Shown here piece after piece: positions 41,258 through 49,214 of a stretch of DNA of 64,000 bases. The translations under genes and the position numbers were made by a program. The DNA comes from Deinococcus psychrotolerans (GTDB lineage: Bacteria > Deinococcota > Deinococci > Deinococcales > Deinococcaceae): positions 760,501-824,500 of the forward strand of contig NZ_CP034183.1 in NCBI RefSeq assembly GCF_003860465.1, given 5' to 3'. The notes beneath the pieces are model-generated. The model was not told the origin of the DNA. It saw only the letters and a list, made by a program, of their open reading frames with translations, and ran no database searches. The stretch's first letter is position 1. Every line of letters starts with the position of its first letter.

Positions 41258-42407
41258 CTATTTGCGAGTCGGATAGTGGCGCTTGAGTTTCTCCCGAGCT
41301 GTGGGTGTCGAGAACTGCCAGTTCACGCGCACAGACCGCGCGTTGCGGTCTGTTTCCCAGGCGTGGATTTCACGCTCGACGGCCTCTTTACTCGCCAAGC
41401 GCTGACCCAGACACTGGCGTTGCAAGGCTGACCACTCCAATTCCGCCGTCTTGGGCAGAACGGCACCCATATGGGGCCTGCCCGCATGTTGAGCCAGGAC
41501 GCATGTTTTGGTGTGTAGATCCACTCGAAGCGTCGGCTCAGCCGCCGAGCTTCCTCTGCCGGAAGATGTTGATATAGCGCTGCTGGACTGTGCGTGGACA
41601 GCTGATCCAGCACCAGAACGATCTTCTCGGCAACCGCATAGCGCAGCTCCAGGCACTGGAGCTGCTCAGCAAAGTCCGCATTGCTCCGTCGGTCGGTCAC
41701 CGTGACTGTGCGTTGACCGGTGTGTGGTTCCAGAGCGACAAAGAAATTGACGGTGCCATACCGCTTGTATTCATGATCCACCCGTGCTGGGGATCCCGGC
41801 ACGGGTGGCAGTGGCTCTCGGACATGATCCAACAGCTGATATGACTTTTCATCGAAGCAGATGACAGGCCGTGAGGCATCGTAGGGCTGGGCATAGGTGT
41901 CCAGCACGGTTTCCATGCGCCACACGAAGTCCGCACCTACCTGGGCGACACACCAACTTTGAACCTGCCACGGTTTGAGTGCGTTTTTTTCAGTGTTCTC
42001 CGTACGGTCTCGTCACTGATGCTGTCCACCACACCCAGGGTCACCAGACGATCGGCCAGCAGTTGCATCGTCCATTTCTCCCGGCCGTCGGGACTCGAGC
42101 ACACTTCGGCGATCAAGATCGCCGTCCGCTGCGCGTTCAGTTTGGGCGGCTGTTTGGGCCGTGCTTTCTCGTGGAGGGCAGCCTGGAGGCCGCCCTCGGT
42201 GTACTTCTTGCGGATCGACGCGACGGTGGCAGAACTCACGCCTTGGCGCTCGGCCACGTCCCGATCCAGCAGGCCTCTGTCGCTCAGGAGCAGGAGGCGT
42301 GCGCGGGCCACGACCCGCGCACTGTGCACGCCTTTCCGAGTCATGTCCGTCAGTTGCTGCCGCTCATCGTCGCTCAGCTGCACAACCCACTGTTTCCGTC
42401 GTCCCAT
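41258..42407 (-). pseudogene. IS630-family transposase, frameshifted and interrupted
   Basis: Three frames make up one transposase. Frame 1 (42407 to about 41990) holds the helix-turn-helix domains (SSATVASIRKKYTEGGLQAAL). At a run of seven A on the minus strand (41990-41984) the reading must shift by -1; the shifted frame gives NALKPWQVQSW and continues into VWRMETVLDTYAQPYD. Catalytic Asp residues are in ICFDEKSYQ and VLDQLSTH. Just after KHASWLNM a 38-nt insertion (41447-41484) breaks the frame before the catalytic Glu in AELEWSALQRQ; the rest runs to 41258. The A7 shift may be programmed, as in other IS630 members; the 38-nt insertion is certainly disabling. Confidence 0.9.
41447..41484 (+). 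repeat. Palindromic 38-nt repeat inserted in the transposase gene
   Basis: Removing exactly these 38 nt restores ATG-GCG-GAA-TTG-GAG, the expected Met-Ala-Glu-Leu-Glu of IS630 transposases, so this is a genuine insertion. It has a perfect CCCATATGGG centre and outer arms GGGCAG / CTGCCC. Related full copies lie at 34692-34729 and 19113-19074. Confidence 0.85.
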
Positions 42408-42472
42408 CCCTCAGTTTACCTGAAGGCATGCCTGTGGTCATGCACTAGATTCTTCTCTCTTTGACCGGCACT

Positions 42473-43591
42473 TTATTTGACCGGCACTTGAATAGAGCGG
42501 TAGACGATCAGGCGCTGCACTTTGCCCAGCACCTCCTCAAGCTGCGGAGTGATCAGGGCGCGGTTGTACTGATCGAGCGCGTAACCGACCCCTCCATTTT
42601 CCAGGCCGTAACTTTGATCGCCCGTTCGCCACGACTGCTTCTTGACCACGTTCTGAATGAGGCTATAAACTACGTTGTCCACCCGTTTGACCATACTGGT
42701 CAGGCCGTGATTGAGCGTCTTGGGGTTGCGGTCGGTGTCGCCTAAATAATTCTGATTGCTGTCCACGCCGATAAAAAAGGCGGGGCGGGTGTTTCCGGCG
42801 CAGCTTGAGGTGTAGCTGGCCGACTTGGCCACCGCTGCGAACAAATCGCTCTTAAAAGTGACGCCCGCCGGTAAAGCGCTGGCTTTGAGGCACTGGGCGG
42901 CGTTGACCTGCGCCACCACGCCCGCTCCGCTTCCACCAGCGGCCGCAAAGATGATGTCCGCACCGCGCCGCTGCATGGACGCGGCCAGCGCCTTGGCCGT
43001 TGCCGGATCATTCCAAGCGGCGGGGGTTTTGCCGATGTAAGCCGAGATGACCTGGCAGTTGGGGCACACAAATTTGACGCCGGCAGTAAATCCCGCTTGA
43101 AATTTGTGAATCACCGGCACATCCTGGCCGCCTACGAAACCCACCACGCCGGTGCTGCTGGACTTGGCAGCGATATAGCCCACCAAAAACGAGCCTTCCT
43201 GCTCACGGAAGCGCAGGCCGACGGTATTGGGGCCGCTGGGCAGATCATCCACGACAGCAAACTTAACAGCGCTGTAGTTTTTGGCAGCCTGCTCCACACT
43301 GTCTTTGTTGGCAAATCCAACGCCGACCACCAAATTGGCCCCAGCTTGGGCCAGCGGTTCCGCACCCCGACCGGCTAAACCCTGCGCGTCCTCTTTGGGA
43401 GCAAATAAGCTCACCTTGACGCCGAAGTCTTTGGCGGCCCGCTGCGCTCCCTCCCAAGCCGCTTGGTTAAACGAATGGTCATTTTTGCCGCCGGTATCCA
43501 GCGCGATGCCGACACTCAGAGGAGCGGACTGAGCAGCGGCAGATAAAGCAAGGAGCGAGAAAGCAGCGATCAAACGGGGAAAGAGAGCCAT
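42473..43591 (-). CDS. BMP-family ABC transporter substrate-binding protein
   Basis: About 372 residues from the ATG at 43591; a longer frame to 43621 would need TTG. Signal peptide ends AAAQSAP. The BMP/Med fold is shown by GIALDTGGKNDHSFNQAAWE, KFAVVDDLPSG, GSFLVGYIAAKSS, and GFVGGQDVPVIHKFQAGFTAG. Family members (PnrA, BmpA, NupN) bind purine nucleosides for import. No permease is adjacent. The last codons and the stop are part of a 16-bp tandem duplication (GTGCCGGTCAAA twice). Confidence 0.88.
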   Translation of the reverse strand: MALFPRLIAAFSLLALSAAAQSAPLSVGIALDTGGKNDHSFNQAAWEGAQRAAKDFGVKVSLFAPKEDAQGLAGRGAEPLAQAGANLVVGVGFANKDSVEQAAKNYSAVKFAVVDDLPSGPNTVGLRFREQEGSFLVGYIAAKSSSTGVVGFVGGQDVPVIHKFQAGFTAGVKFVCPNCQVISAYIGKTPAAWNDPATAKALAASMQRRGADIIFAAAGGSGAGVVAQVNAAQCLKASALPAGVTFKSDLFAAVAKSASYTSSCAGNTRPAFFIGVDSNQNYLGDTDRNPKTLNHGLTSMVKRVDNVVYSLIQNVVKKQSWRTGDQSYGLENGGVGYALDQYNRALITPQLEEVLGKVQRLIVYRSIQVPVK

Positions 43592-43843
43592 GTGCGCATC
43601 TTCACTGAGCTTGTCTGACAAGCTTGTGACGGAGAGCGACCATGAAGTGGACTGAAATCAAGTATTGCGCCGCCCAGCGGGCTGAAATACTCAACACGAC
43701 CCCAACCTCCACCGAGAGAAAACTGAACGCTTGTGAGAAAGGAAGCTGGCTCCTTCGGCGTGTGATTTTCAGCAGGCGCTGAAGGAAGCCGAGCAGCAAG
43801 GCAAGTAGGCCGGTAAGTCTTTGGCAGCCTCCCCATGCGCCCG
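43592..43843. other. Spacer between two leftward genes
   Basis: About 250 bp with no convincing gene. It must hold the promoter of the BMP-family gene and the end of the MocR-like transcript. No terminator with a T-run was recognised. Confidence 0.3.
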
Positions 43844-45388
43844 TCACCTCAAAGCCAGCGCCAGACGCTCCACACCCTGCCGAATTGTTACCGGGGTCAG
43901 GTGTGCGAAGGCCAACAAGAGGGCTTCTTCTCCGGCCCTGAGGCGGTACTCGCCTGCCCGGCTCAGGCCCACGCCCGCCTCAGCCGCCCGGCGCTGAAGG
44001 TCTTGCTCGCGCCAGCCAGGTGGCAGCGGCAAGTACAAATGGGTTCCGGCGGTGGCGGGACGTGGGCGCAGCGCCGGGAGACCCTCACGCAGCGCTGAGA
44101 GCAGCGCTTCATGGCGGCGGTTGAGTTCGCTGCGGGCGCGGCGCAGGTGTTTGGCGTAACCGCCGCCCGACAAAAATTCGGCCAGTGCCAGCGCGTCGAG
44201 GGTGGGCGGAGTGCGCTGGGTCACCGGACGGGTGCGGGTCAGCACTTCGATCAGGTGCGCCGGAGCGACCAGATACCCGCTCCTGAGCGCGGGCGCGAGG
44301 CTTTGGCTAAAGCTGCCCAGCAGCAGCACCCGCTCCGGCGCTTGGCCTTGCAGCGAGGCGGGCGGGCGAGCGGCGTAGTGTAGATCAGCGGCGTAATCGT
44401 CTTCGAGCAGCCACGCACCGCTGCGGCGCGACCACGCCAGCAGCGCCGAGCGCCGGGCCGCCGAAAGGGTCACGCCGCTGGGAAACTGACAGCCGGGGGT
44501 CAGGTAAGCCAGCACCGCCTGAGCAGGCAGGTCAGCCACAAAATCCTCTGCCGACGCGCCGTGAGTGTCCACCTCCAGCGGCCAGATACTGGCTCCGCTG
44601 GCTGAGAAGGCGGCCCGCGCTCCGAGGTAGCCGGGGTCTTCCAGCACCGCCACCCGGCCCGCTTCCAGCAGCAGCCGCGAGAGAGCGTCGAGGGCTTCTT
44701 GCGCTCCGCCAGTCAGCAAAATCATCTCGGGCGTGACCCGCGCTCCGCGTTCTCGGCGCAGCCACTCGCACAGCGCCAGCCGCGTGATGAGCGGCCCGCG
44801 TGGGTCGGGCGGGGTGTAGGAAGCGTCGTGAGCCTGCTTGGAAAGCGACTGTGTCCAGAGGGACTGCGCCCACTGCGCCGAGGGAAAAAGTCCACTGGAA
44901 TGCCGGCCGAGACGGAAATCGATCCAGTCCAGCCCGCTGACAGGCGAAGAAACTGCGCCCGCACCCGCCGACCAGCGGCCCTGCCCTTCCAGCGTGCGCC
45001 GCGCCCAAGCGCTCAGCACCAGCGGCGGGCCAGCCGGAGCAGGCACGGCTGCGCCCGGCGGCAAGTCGGCCACATAACAGCCGCTGCGCTGCCGAATGTC
45101 CAAGTAGCCCTCGGCGGCGAGCTGCTCCAGCGCGTCGGTGACGGTGTTGCGGGCCAGATTCCAGGTGCGGGCCAGTTCACGGCTGCCCGGCAGCTTTTGC
45201 CCCGGCATCAGCCGCCCGTCCCGAACCGCTTCACGCAGAGCGCGGGCCACGCGGGCGTGTTGGGGTTCAGCGGGCAAAGCGGGAGACAAGGGCCACACGG
45301 CTGCATGATAGAGAATGGACGGACTCGGAAAGAAGTCCCGCTTGCGGTCGGCACCGCGTCCAGGTTGTGCTGAGGGAGAGTTGCTCAT
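43844..45388 (-). CDS. MocR/PdxR-like GntR regulator lacking the PLP lysine
   Basis: 514 residues. A GntR winged helix (about 40-115: HARVARALREAVRDGRLMPG, then SRELARTWNLARNTVTDALE) is fused to a fold-type I aminotransferase domain (ILLTGGAQEALDALSRLLLE, AYLTPGCQFPSGVT, LLEDDYAADLHY). In active MocR proteins the PLP-binding lysine is in a GTFSKxLxPxLRxGY motif; here it is GSFSQSLAPALRSGY, codon CAA at 44305-44303, Gln362. The usual His of TPSHQ is Cys. It therefore probably cannot form an internal aldimine, though it may still bind DNA or another ligand. Targets unknown; the divergent gene at 45586 is a candidate. Confidence 0.85.
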   Translation of the reverse strand: MSNSPSAQPGRGADRKRDFFPSPSILYHAAVWPLSPALPAEPQHARVARALREAVRDGRLMPGQKLPGSRELARTWNLARNTVTDALEQLAAEGYLDIRQRSGCYVADLPPGAAVPAPAGPPLVLSAWARRTLEGQGRWSAGAGAVSSPVSGLDWIDFRLGRHSSGLFPSAQWAQSLWTQSLSKQAHDASYTPPDPRGPLITRLALCEWLRRERGARVTPEMILLTGGAQEALDALSRLLLEAGRVAVLEDPGYLGARAAFSASGASIWPLEVDTHGASAEDFVADLPAQAVLAYLTPGCQFPSGVTLSAARRSALLAWSRRSGAWLLEDDYAADLHYAARPPASLQGQAPERVLLLGSFSQSLAPALRSGYLVAPAHLIEVLTRTRPVTQRTPPTLDALALAEFLSGGGYAKHLRRARSELNRRHEALLSALREGLPALRPRPATAGTHLYLPLPPGWREQDLQRRAAEAGVGLSRAGEYRLRAGEEALLLAFAHLTPVTIRQGVERLALALR

Positions 45389-45572
45389 AGAAGCTGCTCA
45401 CAACGTGGACGGCCTCAGAGGTCAGCGCCACCAAAAAGTGAGCCAATGTGGAAGTGGTCTGAGCTGACCAAAGCGGCGCTGGGTTCAGTCCACCAAGATC
45501 AGCCCGCCAGGAATGACGGCTGGCCCGCATTCAGACTCGGCGGGGCTCACGGTTGGGTTGGCTGGTGCGCTC

Positions 45573-45578
45573 TACACT
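45573..45578 (+). promoter_or_regulatory. -10 hexamer defining a GTG start
   Basis: TACACT is 7 nt before the GTG at 45586 and overlaps the longer reading frame that begins at 45553, so the shorter start is preferred. Confidence 0.5.
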
Positions 45579-45585
45579 TTCTGAC

Positions 45586-46134
45586 GTGCCTTCTTCCACA
45601 CCGCGCCCGGTCAATGAATTGCTGCTCGAATATCAGCATTACCTGATGGCCTACCGGCTGCGGCAACTGCTCGGCGAAGCGCTGCGGCCCGCCACGCTGC
45701 AACTGACGCTGGGGCAGTACGGCCTGGCACGCAACGAGCGCCAGAGCCTGGCCCGCCAGATGATTTCGCGCTCTTGCCCGCCGGGAACGCTGGCCCGCCT
45801 GGACACGCTGACCGATACTTTGATGTTCGGCTTTTGGCACAATCCGGCGCAGGTGGCCGACTTTATCCGCGCCGCCATTCGTCAGGGCGGGCACCCGGCT
45901 TTGGAGCAGCCTGACATTTTTATCACCCTGCTCAGCTCCGCCGAACGCGGCCGCTTAGGGCCAGTTGGCGTGCAGCGGGTGGTGCGGCATTACTACGCCT
46001 GCCTCGCCTTGGCCGCGTTGTATACCAGCCCGCACGGCTTTGACGAAGCGTGGAGCAAAATAGAAGCTGAGCCGGTGCCGCTGTTTGCCGACGAACTCAA
46101 AGCGGCGGGGCGGTTGACGCAGGAGGAGTTTTGA
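45586..46134 (+). CDS. Conserved-looking protein of unknown function, coupled to comF
   Basis: 182 residues, GTG start, mostly helical, without signal or membrane segment. Segments such as YQHYLMAYRLRQLLGEALRP and RRVVRHYYACLALAALYTS-like text suggest an all-alpha protein. No known motif is recognised. Its TGA overlaps the comF ATG (TGATG) and AGGAGGAG lies in its last codons, so translation is coupled. A role in the competence or phosphoribosyl branch is only a guess by neighbourhood. Confidence 0.7.
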   Translation: MPSSTPRPVNELLLEYQHYLMAYRLRQLLGEALRPATLQLTLGQYGLARNERQSLARQMISRSCPPGTLARLDTLTDTLMFGFWHNPAQVADFIRAAIRQGGHPALEQPDIFITLLSSAERGRLGPVGVQRVVRHYYACLALAALYTSPHGFDEAWSKIEAEPVPLFADELKAAGRLTQEEF

Positions 46135-46781
46135 TGGATGGGCTGCGCTCTGCGCTCCGGGCCTTGCTGCCGCGCCCTTGTCCGGGCTGCGCTCAGCCGC
46201 TGGGCAGCGCAGCGGGCCTGTGCCGAGCCTGCTGCGCTGGACTGCACCCGCGTTTGGAGCGCCACTCGATGCTGAGCAATGCTGTGACGCCGCATCTGGT
46301 GGTGCTGGGCGAACACAAAGCCGTGCTGCGCCGCGCCGCCCGCGAACTCAAATACAGCGGCCACCGCGACCTCGCCGCCGTGCTGGGGCAGGCTATTGCC
46401 AGCGGCGTGCCGAGCGAATGGAAGCTGCGGGCCGTCAGCGCCGTGCCGATGTCGGGGATACGCCAGCGCCAGCGGCATTTCAATCACGCCGAAGTGCTGG
46501 CCAGACAGGTGGCCGCCGAACTCGGCTTGCCGTATCAGGAAAGCTTGAAGCGCACCCGCCACACCACCCAGCAAGCCAAACTCAGCGGCGAGGCGCGGCT
46601 GAGCAACCTCATCGGCGCATTTGCGGCGCAGAGCAGCGGGCTGATGGTCAGTGGGAAGATCACGCAGACGCTTTTACTGGTGGATGACGTGATGACAACC
46701 GGCGCGACTCTGAAGGCTTGCCGCGACGCGCTGGCAGAGAGCGGCGTCAATCAGGTGTTTTACGCGGTCATCACGCGCTGA
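46134..46781 (+). CDS. comF: ComF family phosphoribosyltransferase-like protein
   Basis: 215 residues from the ATG at 46134, AGGAGGAG upstream. An N-terminal zinc-finger-like region (CPGCAQPL...GLCRACC) precedes the type I PRTase fold, with AVSAVPMSGIRQRQRHFNHA and the PRPP loop LLLVDDVMTTGATLKAC. ComF/GntX proteins support uptake of transforming DNA, handling single-stranded DNA in the cytoplasm. Deinococcus is naturally transformable, which fits. It forms an operon with the preceding unknown gene. Confidence 0.9.
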   Translation: MDGLRSALRALLPRPCPGCAQPLGSAAGLCRACCAGLHPRLERHSMLSNAVTPHLVVLGEHKAVLRRAARELKYSGHRDLAAVLGQAIASGVPSEWKLRAVSAVPMSGIRQRQRHFNHAEVLARQVAAELGLPYQESLKRTRHTTQQAKLSGEARLSNLIGAFAAQSSGLMVSGKITQTLLLVDDVMTTGATLKACRDALAESGVNQVFYAVITR

Positions 46782-46788
46782 ACGCCGT

Positions 46789-47313
46789 TCAGTAAGCCGA
46801 CTCGCTCGCCAACTTTTCGCCCGCTTGCACCGCGCCCCGCAGCCAGTTGGCAGCAGGCGGCAAAGGACACGTCCAAGCCTCGCTGTAAGCACAAAACGGA
46901 TGGTAAGCGCGGTTGAAATCCAGCGTTACCTGATGACCTAACAGCGGCGCGTCGAGGTAGCGGCCCGCGCCGTAAGTCGCCTTTCCACTGGTAGCATCCC
47001 GAAAAGGGACGAACAGCGTGGCGGGCGCGTCGTCGCCTTCTCGGGCATAAAGGGTCAAACGTTCGCCGTTGGGCAAGCCGACTTCGCCCCAAGTCACGAA
47101 GCGCTGCACCTCGCCTTGAGTGGTGGTGGCCAGCTCAGCGGCTTCGGCGGGCAAGCGCTGCACTTCCAAGCTCAGATTCCAAGTGGGATCGGGAGCAAAG
47201 TAGGTCAGGCCATCAAAGTTGCCGTCTTTGGGCAAGGGGCCGCGCCCAGAAGCGAAGTGGGCGTCCTTGCGGGCGCGAAAAGAGAGCAGATCATCAAGCC
47301 AAGCGCTCACCAC
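46789..47313 (-). CDS. DUF1684 family protein
   Basis: 174 residues. The DUF1684 landmarks are WLDDLLSFRARKDAHFASG, GLTYFAPDPTWNL, and LDFNRAYHPFCAYSEAWTCP followed by LPPAANWL; the Asn, His, Cys and Cys residues are family-conserved. Function is unknown and it may bind a metal or flavin. It starts with GTG (47313 or 47310), 10 nt after the stop of the S4 gene, so it is probably the last gene of the transcript that begins at 50338. Confidence 0.8.
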   Translation of the reverse strand: MVSAWLDDLLSFRARKDAHFASGRGPLPKDGNFDGLTYFAPDPTWNLSLEVQRLPAEAAELATTTQGEVQRFVTWGEVGLPNGERLTLYAREGDDAPATLFVPFRDATSGKATYGAGRYLDAPLLGHQVTLDFNRAYHPFCAYSEAWTCPLPPAANWLRGAVQAGEKLASESAY

Positions 47314-47323
47314 TCTCCCCTTT

Positions 47324-47569
47324 TCACCAATCTACCGTGTGACTCGCGCCGTGGATTTCAACCACGTCGCCTCGGTGAAGCTTTTTGCGGCGGCGGGTTT
47401 CCGTGAGGCCGTTGAGCTTGACCTCACCGCTTTGCACGCGGAATTTGGCTTCGCCGCCGGTATCCACCAAGCCTTCCAACTTGAGGAAGTCTTGCAGGTC
47501 AATGGTTTCGGGAAGGTCGGCAGTTTCAGTTTTTGGGAGCATGTTTTTGCTTGTGGGTTTCTGGCTCAT
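47324..47569 (-). CDS. S4-domain RNA-binding protein (YbcJ/RlbA-like)
   Basis: 81 residues. A short polar N-terminus is followed by an S4 RNA-binding fold: IDLQDFLKLEGLVDTGGEAK, then VKLNGLTETRRRKKLHRGDV. YbcJ-type proteins of this size associate with ribosomes. Start overlaps the end of the dockerin gene by 4 nt. It is odd to see a cytoplasmic RNA-binding protein translationally coupled to secreted proteins; the linkage may simply be compaction. Confidence 0.85.
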   Translation of the reverse strand: MSQKPTSKNMLPKTETADLPETIDLQDFLKLEGLVDTGGEAKFRVQSGEVKLNGLTETRRRKKLHRGDVVEIHGASHTVDW

Positions 47570-48123
47570 GGGATGGAATACTCCTCGGTAAATAAGTTCA
47601 AATCACTTTCGTCCACGCGGCCGTCGCGGTTGAGGTCGCCTGACAAGCCACCGCCAGTTTTGCCGTAATTGCCCATCAGCAGCGCCAAGTCGGTCAAATC
47701 TACTTTGCCGTCGCCGTTGATATCGGCCCCGCTGAGTTTGCGGCGAGCGGCCTGCGGGCTAAATTCACTCAGGCCCAGCAAACTGCTGATCTCGGCCCGC
47801 ACCGCCCCCGAGAGCGGCAGTGGCCCTTTGGGGTTGAGTTCGGTGCGGCGTACATTATTCACCGTCAGGGTGCGCGAAGACAAATCAGGGTTAAACGGCA
47901 CGCTGCCGCCGAGCACCAAAACCGCTCCCCCGCCCTGAGCGCTGTCATCCAGCGTGATGGGAAAGTCGGGGGTGCTGAGCGCCGAGAGCGCCGAGAGCAC
48001 TTCTTGGCGCAGCGCCGCACCTTCGGGCCGCAGCGCCACGCTGGCAAATGAGGGAGCGGCCTGCGCCGCACTCAGGCCTACAGCGGCCACAAGGAACCCT
48101 GCCCACAACGGACAGCGCTTCAT
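47566..48123 (-). CDS. Secreted dockerin-domain protein
   Basis: 185 residues, signal peptide ending GLSAAQA. The N-terminal 105 residues are an unassigned domain with a short helix at ALRQEVLSALSALS. The C-terminal 50 form a type I dockerin with two calcium loops, DINGDGKVDLTDLALLMGNY and DLNRDGRVDESDLNLF, both with D-x-(N/D)-x-D-G-x-(I/V)-D. Dockerins plug into cohesins. Third gene of an operon whose first gene has a cohesin-like domain. Overlaps both neighbours by 4 nt. Confidence 0.8.
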   Translation of the reverse strand: MKRCPLWAGFLVAAVGLSAAQAAPSFASVALRPEGAALRQEVLSALSALSTPDFPITLDDSAQGGGAVLVLGGSVPFNPDLSSRTLTVNNVRRTELNPKGPLPLSGAVRAEISSLLGLSEFSPQAARRKLSGADINGDGKVDLTDLALLMGNYGKTGGGLSGDLNRDGRVDESDLNLFTEEYSIP

Positions 48124-49214
48124 TTGCCCACCTTGGCCCGCGCTTCCAGCACCAGTTTGCGGAAGGCTTCCAGCGTCATCTGGCCGGGTTGCAGCGGCGC
48201 GGCGACGTTGGGGACAGCAGGCGCAGCCGTTGAGGGAGTGGGCGCTGGACTATTGGGCGCTGGATTATTCGGCGCTGGCACGGGCGTCGAGTCGGTGGTT
48301 TTGGCCTCGGCTACTGGCGGCGTCGGAATGCTTGGCGTGGCCGCCGCCGAAGGCGCTGCTGGAGATGCTGGCGCTTGACCTGCTGGAGCCGTATTGGGAG
48401 CGCTGGCCGTTGCCGAGCCTGCCGAAGCGGTGGCCGAAGCTTCAGACACGGTGGGCACGATAGGAGGCGTGGCAGCAGCGCTGCTCGGAGCGGGGTCGCT
48501 GGCCGGCGCGGACGCACTGGGCGCTACTGCTGATGGAGAAGCTGAAGCCGAAGCTTGGAGCGAATCACCTTGAGCAGAAGCGGCTGGCCCTGCGCTGGTA
48601 GGAGCAGGGGGAGTGGGAGCCGCCGGAGCGACCACAGTGGGAACTGCTGGATCAACCACCGCCGGTGCAGCACTGGCAGCAACCGGCACGGGAGCATTCG
48701 TGTTGGGCGCGGCACCAGTTGAAGCAGTCGTGGCGGCTGGCGGCGTGCTTAGCGGATTAGCGCCCACAGCCGGAATGCTGGACGTCACCCCCGGCGTGCC
48801 GTCCGGCAACCCGGTAACGACTTTGGCCGCCGCGCCGCCAGCGCTTTGTAAGGTGTACTTGCCCTGATTAAATCCCACCAATGGGCTGTCGTAGCGCTCT
48901 TTGTAGAGCAGCAGCATACTGTCGCCGCTGGGCAACACCGGCGCGTCCTGTACGCCGCTCAGCACCCACAGGCTGGGCTTGTTTTGATACTGCGGGAGGC
49001 TCTGGGCGTCGCCCGCCACCGTTTCCAAAATGGTCAGCGGATACACCGTCCAAGTCTGCCCGCTTTCCTGCACGCTGCTGGAGGCTTCCACAGTGGCCCG
49101 CACGATCACGTCAGCCCGCACGGCTTGCTGCTCCAAACTCAGTTTTGGGGCGTTGGTGGCGGCGGCCAAGCTCAGCCCAGCCACTAGCGCGGCGCTCAGA
49201 AGGTGGCGCTTCAT
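48120..49214 (-). CDS. Secreted protein with long Pro/Ala/Ser-rich region
   Basis: 364 residues, signal peptide (ALVAGLSLAAATNA). A folded N-terminal domain of about 110 residues (VRADVIVRATVEASSSVQES and onward, then SMLLLYKERYDSPLVGFNQG) is followed by about 200 residues of Pro/Ala/Ser/Thr low-complexity sequence. A 25-residue helical end (MTLEAFRKLVLEARAKVGK) closes it. This suits a spacer or stalk protein. Overlaps both neighbours by 4 nt. No family recognised. Confidence 0.75.
   Translation of the reverse strand: MKRHLLSAALVAGLSLAAATNAPKLSLEQQAVRADVIVRATVEASSSVQESGQTWTVYPLTILETVAGDAQSLPQYQNKPSLWVLSGVQDAPVLPSGDSMLLLYKERYDSPLVGFNQGKYTLQSAGGAAAKVVTGLPDGTPGVTSSIPAVGANPLSTPPAATTASTGAAPNTNAPVPVAASAAPAVVDPAVPTVVAPAAPTPPAPTSAGPAASAQGDSLQASASASPSAVAPSASAPASDPAPSSAAATPPIVPTVSEASATASAGSATASAPNTAPAGQAPASPAAPSAAATPSIPTPPVAEAKTTDSTPVPAPNNPAPNSPAPTPSTAAPAVPNVAAPLQPGQMTLEAFRKLVLEARAKVGK

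Larger units (their letters stand above)
41230..42447. mobile_element. IS630-family insertion sequence, inactive
   Basis: The element runs from 41232 to 42445 and is flanked by TA duplications (41230-41231 and 42446-42447), the IS630/Tc1 target. Terminal inverted repeats of 19 nt, GTGTATGACCACAGGCATG on the left and its complement on the right with one mismatch, are directly visible. The single transposase gene is disrupted twice (see that entry), including by an inserted 38-nt repeat. It is therefore a dead copy. Confidence 0.9.
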
